The notes under the pieces were generated by a model. That model searched no databases. It was not told the origin of the DNA and saw only the letters and a list, made by a program, of their open reading frames with translations. A program made the position numbers and the translations under genes. DNA of 64,000 nucleotides, taken from Batillaria attramentaria. Its lineage: Eukaryota; Mollusca; Gastropoda; Batillariidae. This document shows, piece by piece, positions 23,927-40,660 of the stretch; within the stretch, counting starts at the first letter, position 1, and each line of letters begins with the position of its first letter. The DNA lies in NCBI GenBank assembly GCA_018292915.2, contig JACVVK020000032.1:2116001-2180000 (forward strand), read 5' to 3'.

Positions 23927-24658
23927 CTCAAGTAATACGGACTGTCCTCGACCTCTATATGTTCGATGTACAAAGAAGTGAAACGTGTTTTTTATTATTT
24001 AAACAGGATAGATGTTTACCTATATTTACACGTTGTTTTATTGTCTTCCTTTTTATTATAGTCTGGCGAAGAAGGATCTTGATTAGCCACGAAATAGTCT
24101 GTGTTGTTTGGGCGGCGTTAAGTCCTCACTCACTCACTCACTCACTATCTGACTAACTAACTCTATAACTAACTAACTAACTAACTAACTAACCAACCTA
24201 TTTTTGCGATATCCCATCCCATAACCGATGGTAGGCTGACCCCGCCCCCGTCCACCACCACCGCCCTACACCTCCAGCCCCATCCCACCTCCCCTCCACT
24301 CCTCCCGTTCCCCCCTCCCCCCCCCCCCGTCCCTCCCCCCCCGTCCCCCCCCCCCCCAAAAAAAAAGAAAAAGATGGAACAGAAACAAGCAACTATAGAA
24401 AAGAGACTTTTTGTACGACAGAATCCTGAGTATACCGGCGGGAGAAGCATTAATATGAACACGTGTCTGATTTTCCCTGAGTCTCGGCGGGAACCGTCAC
24501 AAAAACCCGTAAACATGCTAGACTGAGTATCCCCAGGGTGAAATAAAGAAAAACACAAACGAGAATTTGATCGAGTTATGACGCGTAGAGTTCTATGCTT
24601 CTCGGTTGGGGTGGCGGTTTTAGCGGCTGCTGCATGAATTTTTCCCCCATTTTGTTTC

Positions 24659-24660
<2 letters not shown>

Positions 24661-24731
<71 letters not shown>
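24661..24731. repeat. (GT)n
   Basis: Uninterrupted. A C-rich stretch (24235-24358) and (CTAA)n (24160-24193) lie upstream. Confidence 0.9.
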
Positions 24732-24736
<5 letters not shown>

Positions 24737-25079
24737 TAATGATGGTTATGATAATATATATACACTTTCAGCTGTTAGTTTGTTGAATATGTTTGTTTGA
24801 GCACTTAGAACTGTTACATAACTGGTTAGCGTTATATAAATATAATTATATAACCTGTTATATAACCGTTCTAAGCGCTCAAACAAACATTTAAGACAAA
24901 ACAACAGCTGATAATGAAGGGTAGTGTAAGCAAAAACCAAAGGGTAGTGTAAGCAGACCCAGCTAAAATCTTTGCCCTGACGGACAGCCATGAAAGAAAG
25001 AAAAAAAAAAAGCCAGCAATCTCCTCTCCCGGACTGCTGTCTACAATCTTCACGTGTTTCACTTCTAGCTTCCCATTGC

Positions 25080-25259
25080 GGAGCCGGGATAGCCGAATGG
25101 TAGAGCGCTGGACTCTCAATGCTCGGGTCGTGAGTTCGAATCTCGGCTGTGGCCAAATAATTATTTGTGCTGGCCTTTTTCTCGTTGTCCCGTCTTTGAT
25201 ATCACCCTTACGTGGTGGAAAAGGAAGGACGTTAAACTCCTAAACACCCCACCCACCCT
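25080..25259 (+). mobile_element. SINE-A copy with 12-bp TSD
   Basis: CTAGCTTCCCAT flanks it at 25065-25076 and 25260-25271. Small tandem duplications (AATTATT, GGAAGGA) lie in the body. Confidence 0.82.
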
Positions 25260-25615
25260 CTAGCTTCCCATGACTGGTGTCTCCCGAGACGAGATACTAA
25301 TACATTTCATTACTCCCCATCCCCCATTAATCCCTTCCCTGCCGTCTGCCTGATTCCCTTTGGGACGGGGAAGCGGTAGAACGGGCTGTACATGGCCGTT
25401 ACGTCCCCCCAGTCTACCCCATTTAATCGAGGGTATACAGGTGAAGGTAGAGAAGAAGTAAGGGGTGTTTTCAGTACACGCGATGGCACTACTGTTTCCA
25501 CTGATAAATTAGTTCAGCACGCTTGAGTCGCATTTACGCAGTTAGCCAGTGTTCACTTGTGTAATAATCTTGAGGGCAACGGCGATGAGGAATCAAAATT
25601 TTATAACCCTAATAG

Positions 25616-26032
25616 TAGGGATGTGCCGATTACTCGAAAACCGGAAAAAATCGATTTAGTTTTTGGACGATTCAATAAACCGGTTCGACGCTCGAATCGC
25701 GATTCACTCGGCAACTTCCGGAACCTTTCCGGACATTGCCGAAGTTGTAAAAGGGGCATAACTCTTGTCGCTATCGACAGAAAAATGGCAGAACAACTTC
25801 AACAACGTGAACGTCTCGTCGAAAATCCGAGAGGGAAATCAGCAGTCTGGAAAAGTTTCTTTGTGAAAGAACTTGGCGGAACAATTCTGACAGATGAAGC
25901 CATTGAAGCTTACTCGGGGTTGCCTCCCCTCAAAGGTCACCCGGTTCGCGGTAAGTCGCCGAAAAAACCCGGTTTCGTCGTGAAATCGCAATTCGAAAAC
26001 CGGTTCGGCCCACCCGAATCGGAACATCCCTA
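25616..26032 (+). mobile_element. Non-autonomous hAT element with 8-bp TSD
   Basis: Terminal inverted repeats begin TAGGGATGTGCCGATT and end with the complement of TAGGGATGTTCCGATT. They are flanked by CCTAATAG (25608-25615) and CCTAATAA (26033-26040), an 8-bp duplication typical of hAT. An ATG at 25785 opens a short frame with SAVWKSFFVKE, resembling the start of a BED zinc finger of hAT/ZBED transposases, cut off before the cysteines. Confidence 0.82.
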
Positions 26033-26104
26033 CCTAATAACCCCTTACACTCCTAGAAAGGCTGAAGGCTGCGTGTTCCCTTGTTAGGCTCTGTGTGGCC
26101 GAGG

Positions 26105-26731
<627 letters not shown>

Positions 26732-26966
26732 TGGCTTACGTACCAAATATCTCAACAAACGGGTATAATCATTTTCACCATTGCAGACAGGTACATGGGT
26801 TCGAGTTTGAACAGTTTCAAGTCAATACGCGTGGCTGAAGGACAATAAAGTGATAGAATTCGTGGTCTATGTCAAATTTATAGCATATACAAGTCAGATT
26901 CCCGACACAAGACGTCTGGAGTTTTCTTCAAGAAGTCAGTATTCACATTAAGCTGTTTAGCTGATG

Positions 26967-26968
<2 letters not shown>

Positions 26969-27039
<71 letters not shown>
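26969..27039. repeat. (CA)n upstream of gene B
   Basis: Ends about 285 bp before the gene B ATG. Confidence 0.9.
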
Positions 27040-27042
<3 letters not shown>

Positions 27043-27324
27043 GCTTAATGCGGACACTACCCCCTCTTTGTTGCTGTTATTTTTGTTTTGTTTTTCACAA
27101 GAAGCCGTTGTTTGTTCCTTGCGACTGTGAACTTTCACACACCTGTTAATATGATACTCGAGCTGCTGCCATGGAGAGGTTTAAATTGCGGACGTCAGTA
27201 GTTTTGCACACTGACGGCACAGACTCACACTAAACCTTACTTAGCCGCAGTTGGAACCTTTAATCCATTTACATGCTCACATCCCCGTTTTTTTTGTGTT
27301 TTTTTTTTTTGGTGTGTGTCACAG

Positions 27325-32344
<5,020 letters not shown>

Positions 32345-32479
32345 CACTGCGACTGACCTGTTGTCGATGGTGCCAGCGATGCCGAGTTTCTCAGTGCAGA
32401 GAGAACTACTAATGTGAAAGAACTCGGAGCGTTAAAGTGATAAAATACTTAATGATGGTGCTTTCACGGCTCTGATCCT

Positions 32480-32502
32480 TGTGTGCGTGCGTGCGTGCGT
32501 GC

Positions 32503-32598
<96 letters not shown>

Positions 32599-32622
32599 GA
32601 GAGAGAGAGAGAGAGAGAGAGA
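32480..32622. repeat. Compound (GTGC)n(GT)n(GA)n after gene B
   Basis: About six GTGC units, about 43 GT units, then GA units; it starts 136 bp after the gene B stop. Confidence 0.9.
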
Positions 32623-33345
32623 CCTATCACAATCGCGACAAACCAGGAGTTAGGAATGGAAGGGAGACAAATCTTCGCAACGAGTCGAGCAGCTGGTGTG
32701 CTAACCTCCCATTAACACTTCTCTGTCCCTTTACCCGACTGTCACGTTTGGACAAACACGCTAAACAACATGATATTTACGCGCTCAGTATTGGGACATG
32801 TGACCCGTGACCCAGGCATTGAGGGTCCAACCCTCTGCTTGGATCTACACAATGGGGCCATGGCCTTCGTTTCATCAGTTTAGACCTGGTGGAGCATCGG
32901 CCTCGGAATTTGTTTTCACTAATTCAGTTCACGGGCTGATTCACTGAGTTCTTTAGACTTATTGATACCACCCGACACGTGGGTGAACCCTCGAATAACT
33001 GGTGAAATTACAGTTTATTTCTGCGTCGCACCTACACCGCTGCAAAACGTGTCTAGCCTTGACAACAGTTACAGAGTAATTTTTTTTTCCTACTTCGTCA
33101 TCGTGCAGAGCTGTTCATTCAACCGGCTGATTTTATTTCAGCCAGTTTGGATTTTAAACTATTTCTGTTTTCGTAATTGTGTAGATTGTATCTTTGCAAT
33201 TACCAAACGTGATATAAAACAAGATAAACGTGACTGCTGAGCTTCACGTGCAATGCTCCCGCAACGTATCCCCCCCCCCCCCCACACACACACACACAGA
33301 GCGCCACTTCGACCCTCACCGTCCTTCACATCGACCTTACAAAGA
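32623..33345. other. Gene B 3' side, no gene seen
   Basis: Mixed sequence; no poly(A) signal close to the gene B stop is obvious. Confidence 0.5.
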
Positions 33346-33911
33346 ATAGACGACTCCACTCGGCAAGCCCCGAAGCCAAAGCCCCGCCTCTTTACTCTGT
33401 CGTGTATAATAATAATAATAATAATAATGAGTATTGTATAGGCGCTTTACCCAATATCATGAATCGGCTCAAAGCGCCGCGAACTGAACCCAACACGTAC
33501 GCTCACGTGAATCACACGCATTCTCTCACACACTGGACATAAACACATGACAGTCACGTGGTGCGAAGGGTCAGCTCAGCTATTTAAATTTCGGAATTTA
33601 GAATTGCATTCATTTTTCAAATTTTCAAATTTGGTGGGCTGTACATTTCCAAAGCAGTTAGCAGTGTATCAGTTAGCAAAACACAGTATGTCCATGACGT
33701 CCTTTTATAGAAAATGGGGTGATTTCATGATTGACGTAATGGTCTTTTTCCTCACATGACGTCAAGGAACTGTACGTTGTTCCCTCTTCCTAGTGTCTGG
33801 CAAGAAAGTTTGTCAGACTATGCCATGTGCTGTGCTCATTATTCCGCGGCACGCGATTGGCCGAACTCTGGGGGCTCACCCCCTTTGATTGAGAGAAGTG
33901 GAGTCGTCTAT
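33346..33911. mobile_element. MITE O copy 1, split by SINE-C
   Basis: The ends ATAGACGACTCCA and TGGAGTCGTCTAT are perfect inverted repeats. The interior matches 59418-59760 (GACAAAACACAGTACGTCCA-like, AGCAAGAAAGTTTGYCAGAC, CACGCGATTGG). A truncated SINE-C lies inside, flanked by GTGTAT. Confidence 0.72.
33403..33659 (-). mobile_element. SINE-C copy inside MITE O, head absent
   Basis: (AAT)n and GTATTGTATAGGCGC begin it and it breaks off at CATTTCCAAAGCAG; GTGTAT flanks it. Confidence 0.75.
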
Positions 33912-35397
33912 TCGCAAAGACCAATCAGGACAAGGAAACAGACATGCAGTCCGTCAAAAACTGGGCCGCGGAACCGAAATAGAACATCATACCGGAAACG
34001 AAAAAAAAATGGATATGGAAAAAGAAATGGCTGACAGCGTATGGAAGAAGAAATCGTTAGTTTGTTAAGGTCTTGCAGACGTCAGCTAATACCCCCACAC
34101 CGTACTGTCATTTGTCAGACAGGCTGGGGTCCATAGTTAGCTATAGGTGACTTCCCCTCACATGTCCTATTCCTGTTGGCAGTTTTGGGGGAATAAAATT
34201 GAAGCTCAAATCTGTTTTTGGCAAGGTAGTTCGTCTCTGTCTCTGGTACTGACAATGAAAGGTCTTTCTCGTTACGGTTTTGGAATTTCCTTCCCACCTG
34301 CCTTCCCCGGCCTGCATTGAACGTGACATATCCCTTTTTGTGCTTAGCCAAATAAAATCACCACCATCACAAACAACAACATTAACAACAACAAAACTCG
34401 TTAAATACTAAACACTGTATCGTTTTAGCCGAATTAAAGTTACCGTGAGGCTGTCGTGGACGGCATGCTAAAGAAATTCAATTTTGCTCATTTTGCGGTT
34501 CAAGTATTATACAATAAAATCACGTATTTTACAATACAATCAAGTAGTATACGATGAAAGCAGGTATTATAAGATAAAATCAAGTATTATACGTCGAAGA
34601 AGGAAGTGACGAATCACGAATTAAGCAGATCTGAAATTGTTTGAGTGATATATGTCTTTGAGGGAACAGTAGATTAAGACTTTTATTTAGGTGTCCATAT
34701 TGTGATATCAATTACGGTATGAGCGGACGCGTACATTTCGGCGTTTTTAATGCCGCAGGGGGCTTGCTGTTGTTGCTGTTGCTGTTGTTGTTGTTTGTTG
34801 TCGTTTTGTTGTTGTTGTTGTTGTTTCGCTTCCCTTGTTTTTGTTATAGATTTTGTTATAGTTGTTTGGGGTTAAATATTATTGAAAGTACGCAGCATCA
34901 CGTTCTGTCATAGTACTTCTCATATCTTAGTACTTCTAGCTGAACCAAACCTTCTGCTAAAACACGGTAATTAGTTCCAAGGGGAAAAGGTCACAGCATT
35001 AAACTCAAACACCTTCGAAGGCCTTTGACTAAATGGAAACAATATTGGTCAAAAGAACCAGCTGAAGAACGCAAATGGACATAAGCGCTGGACGTCACTG
35101 CCAACCACGATTCACAATTATGTAGACGTGGACGAGAAGTAGGTAGGCGTTTATGAGAGCACTAATGGCTGATGCCTAACGTTCAGCGTTTTCTTTTCTT
35201 GGTGCGTGGGGGTCGACCAGCACTCAAACTGATCATGCGCCTTGTATAACTTCACCTAGGACTCTAGAAGGTAAGGTACACGCACAAGAAAAAGCGTGCA
35301 TGAATACGTGAACAAACTTAGGTAGGAAAAGGGGATGCACAAAAATGGTTTCGCAAACGTGGTCATTTACATACATCGTGGCTGTTTACAAAAATAC
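33912..35397. other. No gene seen
   Basis: AT-rich; contains near-repeats AAGTATTATACAATAAAATC at 34502-34600 and TTG-rich tracts at 34766-34850. Confidence 0.6.
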
Positions 35398-35423
35398 GTG
35401 GTGGTGGTGGTGGTGGTGGTGGT

Positions 35424-35509
<86 letters not shown>
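35398..35509. repeat. (GGT)n(GT)n
   Basis: About nine GGT units followed by about 41 GT units. Confidence 0.9.
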
Positions 35510-35513
<4 letters not shown>

Positions 35514-35535
35514 AGGGGTAAGTCTCCCTGATTGT

Positions 35536-35972
35536 CGGAATGGGTAAGTCTCTCTGATTGTCAGTTGAAGCGTCTGCAGCATTTACAAAATGTTTCTGCC
35601 CGAATTGTGACTCGGTTTTAAAAGTCAGACCATGTTACTCCAGTCCTGAAAGAACTGCACTGGCTGCCTGTCAAACTTCGCATTCACCACAAACTGACAC
35701 GTTTGTTTTCTCCTGTGTCCATGGAAAGTCCTCACAGTATCTCTCTGAGCTAATCCCTCCATATACTCAATCCCACACTCTTCCTTCCTCATCTCAGTCC
35801 CGCTTGTCCATCCCTGGTTTTCAGGACAACACCACAAAGAAGCGTTTTGGAGCTCGCTCCTTTGAAATGCTCTGCCCCTGCTCTGTGGAACGCTCTGCCG
35901 CCGTACTTGAAATCCAGCATCTCCACCAAGTCTTTCAGCAGCTACCTGAAGACCCTTCTTTTCTCAAAGTTC

Positions 35973-35976
<4 letters not shown>
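35536..35976 (+). pseudogene. Decayed C-terminus of a non-LTR retrotransposon reverse transcriptase
   Basis: Frames across this stretch read LQRLQH..., VTPVLKELHWLPVKLRIHHKLTRLF, then LWNALPPYLKSSISTKSFSSYLKTLLFSK. This is the typical C-terminal tail of CR1/L2/Rex-like reverse transcriptases. At least one in-frame stop and a frame change break it. It ends at a (CA)n tract. Confidence 0.75.

Positions 35977-36033
<57 letters not shown>
35974..36033. repeat. (CA)n
   Basis: Directly follows the reverse transcriptase remnant; a (TCA)n lies at 36148-36173. Confidence 0.9.
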
Positions 36034-36037
<4 letters not shown>

Positions 36038-36292
36038 GCTGCCCATCCCCCCCCCCCCCGCCCAATTTTTCCCGTTATTATTTTAAAACATCCCTTCAAC
36101 TGCCCCCTCGCTGCTCCCTTTTTTCCAGAGCGGTATAAGGCGTCGTCGTCATCATCATCATCATCATCATCATAGTCATACACAGATGTGTCAGTTTGAA
36201 TATTTCAAGCCAGAGACCCCCATGGCTCACACAAACAGGCCTCTTGAAGGTAACACATGAGTGTCCCAACAGTCAACCCAAGAATCCCCGAC

Positions 36293-36705
36293 AGGTGGTT
36301 TGGTCTAGTGGTTAAGGCATTCGACTTCGGATCCTGAGCTGCCTGGTTCGAGTCCCCGGTGGGCAGGAATATGGTGGGATTTTTCCTTACCATATCGAGT
36401 CAGATCCATGTGCAGACTCGTTTACGGTGCCTGTCTCGCCTTCGTGTACGCACGCACGCATACACATCAAGTGTGCACGCTAAAAATCCCACGTTCGTCT
36501 CTCGAAGAAGAGTAGGCTGTGGCCGGTGGCGTGGTAAAACAGAAATACTGTCGCACGCACCAGAGTGAATAGCAGGGTGGAGGTTTTGCACACAAAGTAG
36601 CGCTTAGCGGCAGCAGGCTTTCACTGCTTCGTCCTCCAGCCCTGCGGCGCCGTGAGCATTTCAGCAGAGATGGATATGTGCGCCGAGGAGAAGTCTTTCA
36701 ACAGA
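36293..36705 (+). mobile_element. SINE-D copy, full length
   Basis: The head TTGGTCTAGTGGTTAAGGC and B box TGGTTCGAGTCCCC are followed by a body shared with 14320-14728 (AGTGTGCACGCTAAAAATCCC, GAAGAAGAGTAGGCTGTGGC). Confidence 0.8.
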
Positions 36706-36904
36706 GACACGAGAAGATCGAAGAAAACCTCTTGTCCGTGATCGCATTGCAAGAAGACTGGAAAGTGAGATACCACTGGGGAACTTTAGAGCCAGACAGC
36801 TTTCATCCGGTTCGCAGCTCACGTACAGACATTCGGTACTTTCAACGCCATTATTTTTGGTTTCACTGCCGGAGTTAGTCGAAGGGAAGTAACCACGTTG
36901 ACAC

Positions 36905-37265
36905 TCTTCCTCGGAGGTTGGTTTTGGTGGTTTGAGCGTTCAACATGTTTGTTTTGTTTTTTTTCCTAACACATACGGGTTATATCAAAGACGGGGCAGG
37001 TGGGTGGGTGGGTGGGTGGGAGTTTAGGAGTTTAACGTCCTTTTCCACCACGTACGGGTGATATGAAAGACGGGGGCAACGAGAAAAAGACCAGTACAAA
37101 TATTTGGCCCACGCCGGGATTCGAACTCACGACCCGAGCATTGGGAGTCCAACGCTCTAGCCCGGCTCCCCTCAAAGACGGGGCAACGAGAAATAGCCAG
37201 CATATTTGGCCCCAGCCGGGATTCGAACTCACGCCCTCAACATAGAAAGTCCAACGCTCTACCAG
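36905..37265 (-). mobile_element. SINE-A interrupted by another SINE-A
   Basis: The outer copy (tail at 36950-36998, head at 37172-37265) is split by the copy at 36999-37171. The outer left end is diverged. Confidence 0.75.
36999..37171 (-). mobile_element. SINE-A copy inserted in SINE-A, 14-bp TSD
   Basis: TCAAAGACGGGGCA, a piece of the host SINE, flanks it at 36985-36998 and 37172-37185. Confidence 0.83.
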
Positions 37266-37491
37266 ATACATTACATAGATGGGGGTAGAAATTCAGTCTG
37301 AGCTTATCCTACTCGGATGTATACGACACGTCCTTATTCATGTGGATCCGACGCCTTTCGTGTAGTATTGTCTGGGTGACAGATCTCTTTCTCTGTACTT
37401 TTCATCGTTTTATTCCCGAAATTGGGTGCATCCTTGCTGCTTTTTCCCTTTTGGTTTTATAATGAATTATTGCTCAAACTCATTGCTTATT

Positions 37492-37701
37492 GCTCATGAT
37501 AGCGTATTTGTAGCTATTCTCATTATACCGTATTTTTATCTATTCTCATGATACCGCATTTGTATCTGTTCTCATTATACCGTATTTGTATCTGTTCTCA
37601 TTATACCGTATTTGTAGCTATTCTCATTTTACCGTTTTCATACCTGTTCTCATGATACCTTATTTGTATCTGTTCTCATTATACCGTATTTGTAGCTATT
37701 T
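37492..37701. repeat. 26-bp minisatellite, about eight units
   Basis: The unit resembles CATTATACCGTATTTGTATC plus TGTTCT. Confidence 0.82.
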
Positions 37702-37849
37702 AGCCCGGCCTCATCAGAGATCCAGCCTATTTACTTTGTTGAAGTACATGCGACTGTGCGTTTCTTCGTACTGCTGGTGGTGTGGAATAAGGACGTGTAC
37801 TCGATGTGTATCTTGGCTCATTCAGAGTTTCGAGTATTGTCGCATCGTG

Positions 37850-37975
37850 TCTGCACGAGTTGTCCCCCGTGCATACACAGACCCGCAGCATGCATGCGTT
37901 TTTCATGGCGGCTTTGTGCTCTGCCACGAAAAATGCGTGCTTGTTGCGGCAAGGGGGACAACTCATGCAGGCAAT
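37850..37975. repeat. Imperfect hairpin
   Basis: TGCACGAGTTGTCCCCC ... GCATGCGTTTTTCATGGC faces GCCACGAAAAATGCGTGC ... GGGGGACAACTCATGCA, with a roughly 15-bp loop. Confidence 0.6.
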
Positions 37976-38042
37976 AATCTCTGCAGAATGAGAGAGAGAA
38001 TCTCAGAGAATGTACTGTGCTGGTGAATGCAACAGTTTTCGC

Positions 38043-38726
38043 CGCTTCTGTGCACACTGTGAAATAACACGGGGACCTCAAAGTTGTTCGCAACTGTCCA
38101 CTTTCCTTGTCACCGAGTATTTTTTTTTTCCTTCTTAGGTATCACAGCTCGGCTCGGTCTCGGTTAGCCCGACATGGCCGTCGTCGGAGGGGGCTAGAGT
38201 TATCGACGGACCCGGAACACGGTTGAGGATCTACCAGCTCGGCTATTCAGGCTCCTTCGTTTCCTCGGAGCACTCGGCAAAACAGGCGGAAACATATGCC
38301 AGAAAACGCTACCGTGAACGTGACCTGCTCAACATACGATGCGATAGAATTTCGCTAGCGACCGTTGAGTCACCCCGTCCTGTAAAATACTAGTCTCACT
38401 ACGTAGCTTCAGCCGGGTATGGGCGGTATGCTAATCCATAAGGTATGTGATATTCCGTTGAGAATATTCAAAAGGTTTAGGTGACAGTGCGCGAAGTAGG
38501 CCTAGAAAGATTCACGAACAACTGAAATAGCACTGGCTCCATGGGCTTTTAGCAAGAGCACGAATGTATCATATATACACACTTCTGCGAAGAGCCTTAA
38601 GTATCATATATACATACATGCGAGTTAAATAATTCTCGCAATGACAAAGAATGCACAGGATAACAACAAAAAGCTCGAGTGGACAACAAACAAAGACACA
38701 AGCAAAAGAGCCATACGGAAATATAT
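38043..38726. other. No gene seen
   Basis: Mixed sequence with a (TATATACAYAC)-like local repeat at 38570-38620. Confidence 0.6.
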
Positions 38727-38741
38727 TCCTGAAGTGGAGGA

Positions 38742-39027
38742 TGGGTGGGTGGGTGTTTGGGGGTTTAACGTCCTTTTCCACCACATACGGGTGATATCAA
38801 AGACGGGGCAAAGATGAAAAAGCCAGCACAAATATTTGGCCACAGCCGCGATACGAGGGTGGGTGGGTGGTTGGAGGTTTAACGTCCTTTTCCACCACAT
38901 ACGGGTGATATCAAAGACGGGGCAACCATGAAAAAGCCAGCACAAATATTTGGCCCCAGCCGGGATCGAACTCACGACCCGAGCATTAGAAGTCCAACGC
39001 TCTACCATTCGGCCACCCCGGCTCCCC
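38742..39027 (-). mobile_element. Dimeric SINE-A with 15-bp TSD
   Basis: A headless copy (38742-38856) is joined directly to a complete copy (38857-39027). One TSD, TCCTGAAGTGGAGGA, at 38727-38741 and 39028-39042, encloses both, so they inserted as one unit. Confidence 0.82.
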
Positions 39028-39228
39028 TCCTGAAGTGGAGGATTGTTAAACATATAGGTGATCAGAAAGGGGAGGTGAGGGGGGGGGGGCGCAACAGAAA
39101 CGTCAAAGACAGAGTAGGTGGCGGCCATGTCAGTACATTCCAGGCGCATAGGAAGATGCTGAGAGGAAGGGGGGCCCACTAAGTCGGGTGAGCCATATGG
39201 CTGGAGTGAAGAAGGGTGGGGGGAAGGG

Positions 39229-39230
<2 letters not shown>

Positions 39231-39285
<55 letters not shown>
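39231..39285. repeat. (GT)n
   Basis: Uninterrupted; G/C-rich sequence with GGGGGCC runs follows to about 39445. Confidence 0.9.
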
Positions 39286-39286
<1 letters not shown>

Positions 39287-39646
39287 TGATTGCCAAGGAT
39301 TGTGTCTTGCGACAGCAGAGCAGGGGGGCCCCACCACTCGTGGGTCCCCTCTCCTCTTATCAAAAGCAAGGGGGGGCCCAAAGATATTCAGGCCCCCCTT
39401 CCAAAAATCGAACGGGGGCCTGGGCCCCCAGGGCCCCCGTGGTTCCTACGCCCCTGCATTCTTGCTAGCGCTTCCGTCAGTTAATGGAAACAGAGTTGTT
39501 GTTTCTTTTCTGCGGGATTAACGTTTTAGGATAAAAAAAAAAATAGTATAATCGTAAGCACACTGATGAGGTTTGCCGTCCTGTAAAGTAAGACTTCGTA
39601 TGACATGCACACAGTATCGTGTGGAAAACTTTTCATGGAATGCGCT

Positions 39647-40068
39647 TAAAGATCTAAGCTTCCAACAAAAAGCTTTCCGAAGTGTGAAAAAAATTACAGA
39701 GTCGACCGTGCAAGCACAGTCAACTCTGTCACAGTTGCAGAGTTTTCAGCGGCCCTGAAACCCCAATAAAAGCCAAAGGCAGCCTGATTTCACAGCTCAG
39801 TTTGCGTTTTGACTCTGAGCGAGAAAGATCGTGCAGCACTCAACATCCGCAAGACACTGTGGCGATGTGTCTCGCTCACTGACCAAAAGCCAAATAATGT
39901 CACGGCAAACTCGTGCTCTGGTTTTATAAGGGTCCCCGAAGCGCTGAAAACTCTGCAACTGTGACAGATTTGCCTGGATTATGCGCAGTCAAAGGAGTCG
40001 CAGTTTAAAACAAACAAACAAACAAACAAACACAATGTTTGCGGCTTTTTGCTGAGATTGTAGACCTA
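39647..40068. mobile_element. MITE-like element E copy 2
   Basis: TTAAAGATCTAAGCTTCC opens it and ATTGTAGACCTAAA closes it. The interior is closely similar to 16382-16812, including the CACAGTTGCAGAGTTTTCAG inverted pair. Confidence 0.65.
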
Positions 40069-40069
40069 A

Positions 40070-40660
40070 AAATCAGTCACGTGGGTCACAACATAGCACC
40101 TGAAACCGTTGTTGTGACTCTGACCGGCATAATATATATATACTGGTCTAGAAGCATACCGTGTACTGAGCAGACGACGTTGTTTGGTTGCGGACTGAGG
40201 ACCAGCTAGACGGCGCTGAATGGTGTCTATTTTTAGAAGATTTGTCGAGTCCCAGTCTGTTCAGGACTAGACCGTGGGCTCATATGAAGTCGTATTATTT
40301 TCTCTACAATCGGAAGCCACAAAATCACGAAAACGGTTGCCATGGTCAAAAGAAACTTCCTTCCCTCTGGCAGATAACATTAACTCTTACGAGCCCGAGC
40401 CCGAGCACCAACTGCCCACCATATGACAAGACTGATTTATAAGAACAAACCACTGTACACCAGTAGGAGCCACTATTAAGCAAGGCGTGGCCCTTCCCCG
40501 CTAGACTCCAGACCGCTGCAGATTACATAATAGTGGCTTGAAGTGGCTTCTAGAGATCTGAAAATTTCAAGTAAACTTGTAAAGTTTGCCTGGGCTTTTA
40601 AGAGTTAAAGCTTCGAAAGCGGCAGTTTTCCATCTCAGCGGCGTTACGAACATAGAGGAT
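40070..40660 (+). repeat. Interspersed repeat X copy 2, interrupted by MITE F
   Basis: It aligns with 16017-16381 on both sides of MITE F at 40384-40605. Confidence 0.65.
40384..40605. mobile_element. MITE F copy 2 (about 13-bp TIRs, TTAA/TA target)
   Basis: TIRs are CTCTTACGAGCCC and the complement of CTCTTAAAAGCCC, with TTAA on both sides. The related sequence at 16323-16335 lacks the element at the same point, giving an empty site. The symmetric flank fits either a TA or a TTAA duplication. Confidence 0.75.

Noticed and set aside
25557..26087. 176-residue protein-coding gene
   Set aside because: The frame runs across the hAT element ends; only a short BED-like fragment is meaningful.
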